Assembly: GCA_031285975.1 (NCBI GenBank)
Contig: JAITVE010000203.1
Span: 1-10,938 of the forward strand
Direction: 5' to 3'
DNA from: Candidatus Adiutrix sp.
GTDB lineage: Bacteria > Desulfobacterota > Desulfarculia > Adiutricales > Adiutricaceae
DNA length: 10,938 nucleotides
Positions within the stretch are counted from its first letter, which is position 1. Each line of letters starts with the position of its first letter. A program made the translations under genes and the position numbers. Shown here in pieces: positions 6,113 to 10,938 of the stretch. The notes under the pieces were generated by a model. That model worked only from the letters and a program-made list of their open reading frames with translations. It did no database searches and was not told the origin of the DNA.

Positions 6113-7095
6113 TCCTGGTCTGCGGGGGGGCCGGATACATCGGCTCGCATATGGTGCACGAGCTTGTCCGGCGCGGCGAAGAGGCGCTCGTGCTGGACAA
6201 TTTGCGGAGCGGCCACCGGGCGGCGGTTCACCCCAAAGCGCGGTTCGTTCAAGGCGATATCCGCGACCGGGCTGTTTTGGACAACATTTTCAGCCGTCAC
6301 GACATCGAAGCCGTCATCCATTTCGCGGCCAGTTCCCTGGTGGGGGAATCAGTGGTGAAACCCCTGGAATACTTTGACAACAACGTCGGCGGGATGCAAA
6401 GCCTTTTGGCGGCGATGGCGGCCCACGGGCGGGACAAGCTGGTGTTTTCCTCCACCGCCGCTGTCTACGGCGAGCCGGAGCGCGTGCCCATCCTTGAGGA
6501 CGACCCCACCCGCCCCACCAATCCCTACGGCGAATCCAAGCTGATTATGGAAAAAATGATGCAGTGGGTCAGCCAGGCCCACGGGGTGCGCTTCGTTTCC
6601 CTGCGCTATTTCAACGTGGCCGGGGCGCTCCCGGACGGCTCCCTGGGCGAGGATCACCGCCCGGAAACCCACCTCATCCCCCTGATTTTGCAGGTGCCCC
6701 TGGGCCGCCGCGCCCGCATCGGCATTTTCGGCGACGATTACGACACCCCCGACGGCACCTGCATTCGTGATTACATTCACGTTATGGACTTGACCGACGC
6801 GCACCAGCGGGCCATTGACCACCTGCGGCGCGGCGGGGAAGGGGGCGTGTTCAACCTCGGCAGCGCCCAGGGCTTTTCCGTGCGCGAGATGATTTCCGCC
6901 GCCGAGCGGGTGGTGGGGCGGCCCATCCCCACCGCGCCGGAAGCCCGCCGCGCGGGCGACCCGGCCCGCCTGGTGGCTTCCGCCGCCAAAGCGGCAAAAA
7001 TTCTCGGCTGGCAACCGCGCTACACCAGCATTGAAGACGTCATCAGCACCGCCTGGGCCTGGCACCAAAGCCACCCCGATGGCTATGCAGAGTAA
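6109..7095 (+). CDS. galE: UDP-glucose 4-epimerase GalE
   Basis: This NAD-dependent short-chain dehydrogenase-type epimerase interconverts UDP-galactose and UDP-glucose in the cytoplasm, regenerating the UDP-glucose used by GalT. The 328 residues begin with the Rossmann motif GGAGYIGSH (6-14). The catalytic region is SSTAAVYG (114-121), where Thr116 takes the place of the catalytic Ser124 of E. coli, a substitution I recall as tolerated in the family. YGESK follows, with Tyr140 and Lys144 forming the YxxxK pair. Further family landmarks are LRYFNVAGA and DGTCIRDYIHVMDL. The start overlaps the galK stop as ATGA. UDP-galactose from this enzyme can also feed envelope polysaccharide synthesis. 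Confidence 0.96.
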   Translation: MILVCGGAGYIGSHMVHELVRRGEEALVLDNLRSGHRAAVHPKARFVQGDIRDRAVLDNIFSRHDIEAVIHFAASSLVGESVVKPLEYFDNNVGGMQSLLAAMAAHGRDKLVFSSTAAVYGEPERVPILEDDPTRPTNPYGESKLIMEKMMQWVSQAHGVRFVSLRYFNVAGALPDGSLGEDHRPETHLIPLILQVPLGRRARIGIFGDDYDTPDGTCIRDYIHVMDLTDAHQRAIDHLRRGGEGGVFNLGSAQGFSVREMISAAERVVGRPIPTAPEARRAGDPARLVASAAKAAKILGWQPRYTSIEDVISTAWAWHQSHPDGYAE

Positions 7096-7099
7096 GCCG

Positions 7100-8596
7100 A
7101 TGACTATCAACCGGGAGCTGAACCGCCTCCTGGCCTTTGCCCGCGCGGCCGGGCTCATTGAGGCCTCAGAGACGGCCTATGCCGCCAACCAGCTCATCGG
7201 CCTGTTGAAGCTGCCAGACTTTACGCCGGAAGAGGTGAGCGGCGTGCCCGCCTCCGCCACCCCGGCGCTGGAAAAAATCCTGGACTGGGCCGCAGCCCAT
7301 AATCTCCTTGAAAACACCCAGGCCCAGCGGGATTTGTTCGACACCCAAATCATGGGCTGCCTCATGCCGCGCCCGGCTGAGGTTATCCGCCGCTGGCAAG
7401 CCCTGTACGCCGAGTCGCCCGAGCGGGCCACGGACTATTATTACAACCTCAGCATCGCCTCGGACTACATCCGCAAAAGCCGCACCGACCGCAACCTCTC
7501 CTGGAAAACAGCCACCGACTACGGTGATTTGGACATCACCATCAATGTCTCCAAGCCGGAAAAAGACCCCCGCGACATTGCCGCCGCCAAATTGCAACCC
7601 TCCTCGGGCTATCCCCGCTGCCTGTTGTGCCGCGAAAACGAGGGCTTTTTCGGCACGCTCAGCCACCCGGCCCGCCAAACCCTGCGGCTGATTCCCCTGA
7701 GCCTGGGCGGCGAACGCTGGTTCCTGCAATACTCGCCCTACATTTATTACAACGAGCACTGCATCATCCTCAAGCATGAGCACGCGCCCATGCGCATCAC
7801 CCGGCGGACGTTCGAGCGCTTGCTCAAAATCCTCGAAATTTTGCCGCATTACTTCGTGGGTTCCAACGCCGACCTGCCCATTGTCGGCGGCTCCATCCTC
7901 AGCCACGACCACTACCAGGGCGGCCGCTACAGCTTCGCCATGGATCGCGCCCCCGTGGAAAAGTGGTATACCCCCTTGACGAACGGCGTGGAAATGGGCA
8001 GAATTAAGTGGCCCGTCTCCGCCCTGCGCCTCACGGGCACAAACCCCGCCGCCCTGGCCGAAACCGCCGAACGGCTGCTGACCCGCTGGCGGGGCTATTC
8101 CGACCCTGCCATCGGCCTTCTGGCCGAGACGGGCGGCGAAGCCCACAACACCGTCACCCCCATCGCCCGCCGGAACGGCTCCCGCTACGAGCTCGACCTG
8201 GCCCTGCGCAACAACCGCACCAGCCCGGAATTCCCCCTCGGCCTTTTCCACCCCCACCCGGATGTGCAGCACATTAAGAAGGAAAACATCGGCCTCATTG
8301 AAGTGCTGGGCCTGGCCATTCTGCCCGACCGGCTGATACCCGAGCTTGCCCTGCTGCGCCAAGCCCTGGCCGAAGGCCGCGAAACGGTGGACGAGCGCCC
8401 GGATTTGGCGAAACACGCCGCCTGGTATCAGGAACTGCGGCCCCGCCTGGGCGGCCTCCCCGCCGGGGAACTCGAAGAAGCCCTGCGCCGCGAGGTCGGC
8501 CTGAAATTCCTGCGGGTGCTCCAGGACGCGGGCGTTTTCAAGCGGGACGCGGCGGGCCTGGCCGCTTTTGACCGCTTTGCGGAATGTTTATCGTGA
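7100..8596 (+). CDS. galT: UDP-glucose--hexose-1-phosphate uridylyltransferase, family 2 (GalT)
   Basis: This enzyme exchanges galactose 1-phosphate with UDP-glucose to form UDP-galactose and glucose 1-phosphate. At 498 aa it is much longer than the ~350-aa E. coli-type GalT. It shows the family-2 hallmarks known from Firmicutes: GLIEASETAYAANQLIGLL near the N-terminus, DLDITINVSKPEKDPRDIAA, YPRCLLCRENEGFFG, NEHCIILKHEHAPM, SILSHDHYQGG with the presumed active-site His269/His271/Gln273, and LFHPHPDVQHIKKENIGLIE. I chose the ATG at 7100, 4 nt after the galE stop, because conserved sequence begins there. ATGs at 7085 and 7079 are in frame and would overlap galE. No strong Shine-Dalgarno is visible for any of them, so the gene probably relies on translational coupling. 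Family distribution suggests transfer from a Firmicute-like source, but codon use looks like that of its neighbours. Confidence 0.94.
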   Translation: MTINRELNRLLAFARAAGLIEASETAYAANQLIGLLKLPDFTPEEVSGVPASATPALEKILDWAAAHNLLENTQAQRDLFDTQIMGCLMPRPAEVIRRWQALYAESPERATDYYYNLSIASDYIRKSRTDRNLSWKTATDYGDLDITINVSKPEKDPRDIAAAKLQPSSGYPRCLLCRENEGFFGTLSHPARQTLRLIPLSLGGERWFLQYSPYIYYNEHCIILKHEHAPMRITRRTFERLLKILEILPHYFVGSNADLPIVGGSILSHDHYQGGRYSFAMDRAPVEKWYTPLTNGVEMGRIKWPVSALRLTGTNPAALAETAERLLTRWRGYSDPAIGLLAETGGEAHNTVTPIARRNGSRYELDLALRNNRTSPEFPLGLFHPHPDVQHIKKENIGLIEVLGLAILPDRLIPELALLRQALAEGRETVDERPDLAKHAAWYQELRPRLGGLPAGELEEALRREVGLKFLRVLQDAGVFKRDAAGLAAFDRFAECLS

Positions 8597-8618
8597 TTTT
8601 CATGGAGTGTATGCACTG

Positions 8619-9671
8619 ATGGAAATTTTCCCCTTTGGCAGAACCGCCGATGGGCGGCGGGTCAACCGTTACCGGCTGACGGGCTCCGACGGGGCCTCTG
8701 TGGACGTGTTGAATTACGGCGGAATCATCCAGTCCCTGGTGGTTCCCGACCGGCGCGGCCGCCCGGCGGATGTGGTGCTGGGTTTCGAAACCGTGGCCGA
8801 TTATGAGGCGGACGCGGATTACCTCGGGGCCCTGATTGGCCGCTGGGCCGGGCGCATTTCCGGGGCCGGTTTCGAGCTTGGCGGCGTGCGGAGGCCCCTG
8901 GCGGCCAACGACGGGCCCAACCACCTCCACGGCGGCCTCCGGGGTTTTAACCGCCAGTTGTGGGCCGCTGAAGACGAGGGCGGGGCCTTGGTTTTGACCC
9001 GCCTGTCCCCCGATGGGGAGGAGGGCTATCCGGGGGCGTTATCCGTGCGCGTGAAAATTTCCTTTGACGAGCATAACCGCCTCACCCTTGAATATGAAGC
9101 GGAAGCCGACGCCGACACGGTGGTCAGCCTCACCAGTCACCCCTATTTCAACCTCAGCGGGGCGGGCAGCGGCGACGTGCTGGGCCAGCAGCTTTTCATC
9201 GACGCCGAGGCGGTGGCGGAGATTGACGCGGCCCTCATCCCCACCGGGCGGCTCCTCCCCGTGCGCGGCACGGCCTTTGATTTCAACGCGCTCCGGCCCA
9301 TTGGCCAGGAGTTTCCCGCAGGCGGCTTTGACCATTACTGGGCCCTGGCCCGCACCCCCGAGGAACAGCGCGAAGCCGTCGCCCGCCCTTACCTGAAACT
9401 GCCCGAGCGCCCGGCGGCCCGCGCCGTTTCCCCGGCCACCGGCATTGAACTGATTGTTTTCACCACCGAGCCGGGCCTGCAACTGTATACCAGCGGCGGC
9501 TTACACCCCCATAAGGGCAAGGGCGGCGCGTCCTACGCCCCTTGCTCCGGCTTCTGCCTGGAGGCCCAGTTCTGGCCCAACGCGGTCAACCAGCCCGCCT
9601 TCCCCCCGGCCATCCTGAAAAAAGGGGACGCCTACCGACAGATTACGCGCTACGCTTTCCGTAAAACGTAA
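8619..9671 (+). CDS. galM: Aldose 1-epimerase (galactose mutarotase) GalM
   Basis: GalM interconverts beta- and alpha-D-galactose, supplying the alpha anomer required by GalK. The protein has 350 aa, close to the E. coli enzyme (about 346). Family landmarks in order are LNYGGIIQSLVVPDR, GRWAGRIS with Arg79, NDGPNHLHGG with His104, and TSHPYFNLSG with His174 as the likely catalytic acid. FDHYWAL then carries the substrate-binding Asp, and CLEAQFWPNAVNQP carries the catalytic base Glu315. The ATG at 8619 has GGAG at 8604-8607, rather far away at 11 nt. GTG 8607 is an in-frame alternative adding four residues. There is no signal peptide, so it is cytoplasmic. It follows galT by 22 nt and closes the operon. 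No clear intrinsic terminator follows. Confidence 0.95.
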   Translation: MEIFPFGRTADGRRVNRYRLTGSDGASVDVLNYGGIIQSLVVPDRRGRPADVVLGFETVADYEADADYLGALIGRWAGRISGAGFELGGVRRPLAANDGPNHLHGGLRGFNRQLWAAEDEGGALVLTRLSPDGEEGYPGALSVRVKISFDEHNRLTLEYEAEADADTVVSLTSHPYFNLSGAGSGDVLGQQLFIDAEAVAEIDAALIPTGRLLPVRGTAFDFNALRPIGQEFPAGGFDHYWALARTPEEQREAVARPYLKLPERPAARAVSPATGIELIVFTTEPGLQLYTSGGLHPHKGKGGASYAPCSGFCLEAQFWPNAVNQPAFPPAILKKGDAYRQITRYAFRKT

Positions 9672-9679
9672 AATCGTCC

Positions 9680-9707
9680 TTGTCTTGCCTATGCCGCCTA
9701 TGATAAT
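9680..9707 (+). promoter_or_regulatory. Candidate promoter for the Fur-family gene, with half Fur-box-like sequence
   Basis: TTGTCT at 9680-9685 is followed after 16 nt by GATAAT at 9702-9707. The segment around the -10, CTATGATAATATAG (9698-9711), is an imperfect palindrome. Its TGATAAT resembles one half of a Fur/PerR box, while the other half is weak. Autoregulation by the downstream regulator is plausible but inferred. Confidence 0.42.
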
Positions 9708-9718
9708 ATAGCCATTTA

Positions 9719-9743
9719 GCCCGGCTGTACCGAAAGGCCGGGC
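9719..9743 (+). other. GC hairpin between galM and the Fur-family gene
   Basis: GCCCGGC (9719-9725) and GCCGGGC (9737-9743) form a perfect 7-bp stem with an 11-nt loop. No T-run follows, so it is not a canonical terminator. It would sit at the 5' end of the regulator's transcript if the promoter proposed just upstream is correct. It may also slow read-through from galM. Confidence 0.35.
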
Positions 9744-9794
9744 CGATGATCACGGCTCAGGCGGCGCCTGGCCCCTCCGGGACAGTGAGGCTCT

Positions 9795-10274
9795 ATGACC
9801 GACAACCCGTTTTCTTCCCGCAAGAGACCGAAAAGCCCCGACCTTCAAGCCGAGCTGGAGACTTTTCGGGCTTTCCTGAAAAGCCGGGGGCACCGGGTAA
9901 CCCGCGAGCGGGAGGCCATTGCCGAGGCGGTGCTGCTGAACCACGGCCATTTTGATGTTGACGAACTGTTCCTGCACCTCAAGGTGCAGGCCGGGGTCTC
10001 CAAGGCCTCTATCTACCGCACCATCCCGATTTTGATTGAGTCGGGCCTCTTGGCCGCCGTTTACCTGGAAAACGGCCACATGCACTACGAGCGGGTCTAT
10101 GGCCGCGAACACCACAGCCACCTGCGCTGCTCCGCCTGCGGCCGCATTTTCGAGTTCAGCGTGCCGGAACTGCCCCTGATAGAAAAAGAAGTGGCGGAAG
10201 CCCACAACTTCAAAAGCGAAGGGCATAAGTTTGAAATCTGGGGGCTCTGCTCCCGCTGCCGGGACGCGGGCTGA
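9795..10274 (+). CDS. Fur-family metalloregulator (Fur/PerR/Zur type)
   Basis: A cytoplasmic, dimeric, metal-dependent transcriptional repressor of 159 aa, slightly longer at the N-terminus than typical Fur (~150). The winged-helix domain includes RGHRVTREREAIAEAVL and the recognition helix VSKASIYRTIPILIESG. The hinge and metal region includes His52 (HFDVDEL), HMHYERV, and EHHSHLRCSACG with His106, His107 and His109. Two CxxC pairs (Cys112/Cys115 and Cys152/Cys155) form the structural zinc site. The E. coli-type HHDH is HHSH here. The start at 9795 has GTGAGG at 9785-9790, 4 nt upstream. Which metal or peroxide it senses cannot be decided from sequence alone, so no fur/perR/zur symbol is given. 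It has its own likely promoter and ends 36 nt before ctpA; no functional link to galactose use is evident. Confidence 0.93.
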   Translation: MTDNPFSSRKRPKSPDLQAELETFRAFLKSRGHRVTREREAIAEAVLLNHGHFDVDELFLHLKVQAGVSKASIYRTIPILIESGLLAAVYLENGHMHYERVYGREHHSHLRCSACGRIFEFSVPELPLIEKEVAEAHNFKSEGHKFEIWGLCSRCRDAG

Positions 10275-10310
10275 CGCCCCTTGGCCGATTCGGCTTTACA
10301 AAGGTACAAC

Positions 10311-10938
10311 ATGATGTTTTCACATATCGCCACCGCCTTTCGCGGCCGCGCTCTCCGGCCCTTCGCGGCCCTGTCTCTGACCATAGCCCTGGCCCTGGGC
10401 CTGATGTTCACTCCCAACGCCGCCCAGGCCGATTCCAAGGCCGACCTGTTCGACAAAATGAAAATCTTCGCCTATGTCTTAAAGGCGATAGAGGATAAAT
10501 TCGTCGAGGTGCCGTCCCAGGAAGAGCTTATGTACGGGGCTATCCGGGGGATGCTGTCCTCCCTCGACCCCCATTCCTCCTTCCTCACCCCCGAGGAAAT
10601 GAAGGAGTTCCAGCAGGAAACCAAGGGCAGCTTTTTCGGGGTGGGCATTGAAATTTCCCAGCGGGACGGCGTTTTGACCGTGGTCTCCCCCATCGAGGGC
10701 ACCCCTGCCTACAAAGCCGGGGTTCAGGCCGGCGACCAGATCATCAAAATCGACGACCAGTCCACCAAGGACATGAGCCTCACCGAGGCCGTCAAACTCA
10801 TCCGGGGCGACAAGGGCACCAAGGTCACCTTCACCCTCTCCCGCGAAAAGTCGAAATCCCTCCACACCATTGCCGTGGTGCGCGACCTGATCCCCATCCA
10901 CAGCGTCCGCTCGGAAGTTTTGGAGCCCGGCTACGGCT
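10311..10938 (+). CDS. ctpA: S41-family carboxy-terminal processing protease, 5' part (truncated by window edge)
   Basis: The frame starts at ATG 10311 (a second ATG follows at 10314), with AAAGG at 10300-10304 six nt upstream. It remains open to the end of the window, so about 209 residues are seen. A signal peptide runs to about residue 41, with a basic start, the core ALSLTIALALGLMF and a cleavage-like NAAQA|D; it directs the protein to the periplasm. The N-terminal helical region follows (GAIRGMLSSLDPHSSFLTP). The PDZ domain spans roughly residues 108-190: GSFFGVGIEISQ, VVSPIEGTPAYKAGVQAGD, LTEAVKLIRGDKGT. These are standard for CtpA/Prc-type serine proteases that trim the C-termini of envelope proteins. 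The catalytic Ser-Lys dyad lies beyond the window, so activity cannot be confirmed. From memory, the sequence most resembles deltaproteobacterial CtpA. Confidence 0.92.
   Translation, partial: MMFSHIATAFRGRALRPFAALSLTIALALGLMFTPNAAQADSKADLFDKMKIFAYVLKAIEDKFVEVPSQEELMYGAIRGMLSSLDPHSSFLTPEEMKEFQQETKGSFFGVGIEISQRDGVLTVVSPIEGTPAYKAGVQAGDQIIKIDDQSTKDMSLTEAVKLIRGDKGTKVTFTLSREKSKSLHTIAVVRDLIPIHSVRSEVLEPGYG

Noticed and set aside
7166..8416. Long minus-strand open frame opposite galT (416 codons)
   Set aside because: Same antisense artefact of high GC3 coding sequence; the plus-strand product is clearly GalT.
10281..10297. Small GCCGattCGGC stem followed by TTT after the Fur-family gene
   Set aside because: Only 4 perfect base pairs with a 3-nt loop and a short T-run, too weak for a terminator call.
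1..10938. CRISPR array, transposase, toxin-antitoxin, tRNA or phage genes
   Set aside because: I saw no spaced direct repeats, transposase motifs, cloverleaf sequences or defence-type gene pairs in either strand.

Overview
The window is GC-rich, compactly coded on the + strand, and most likely comes from a Gram-negative bacterium of the Desulfobacterota ('Deltaproteobacteria') type. The best taxonomic hint is the truncated S41 carboxy-terminal processing protease at the right edge. Its periplasmic signal peptide and PDZ region, recalled from memory, read most like deltaproteobacterial CtpA. No rRNA or tRNA is present, so this assignment is an inference.

Layout. (1) Positions 2-478 hold the 3' end of an unrecognised gene. 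(2) Positions 493-9671 hold one galactose utilisation locus. A promoter near 523-552, with a dyad-symmetric site just upstream, precedes mglB (lipoprotein-type galactose/glucose binding protein, TTG start). Next come a weak-terminator-like hairpin and a REP-like palindrome, then mglA (double-NBD ATPase), mglC (permease) and a 73-residue coiled-coil/single-TM protein that I do not recognise. A 145-nt AT-rich spacer with two hairpins follows, then galK, galE, galT and galM. (3) Positions 9680-10274 hold a Fur-family regulator with its own promoter. (4) From 10311 to the right edge is the 5' part of ctpA.

How it works together. MglB captures a hexose outside the inner membrane and MglA2-MglC2 imports it. 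GalM interconverts the anomers, GalK phosphorylates alpha-D-galactose, GalT exchanges it with UDP-glucose, and GalE regenerates UDP-glucose. Import plus the complete Leloir pathway are therefore encoded contiguously, with overlaps or short gaps inside each block. GalT belongs to the family-2 type best known from Firmicutes rather than the short E. coli-type enzyme, which suggests a mosaic or transferred origin.

The points most worth a second look are the unrecognised small membrane protein between mglC and galK, the AT-rich perfect inverted repeat before galK, the altered sugar-pocket residues and lipoprotein anchor of MglB, and the two stacked hairpins between mglB and mglA. I found no wholly new defence, mobile or RNA system here.
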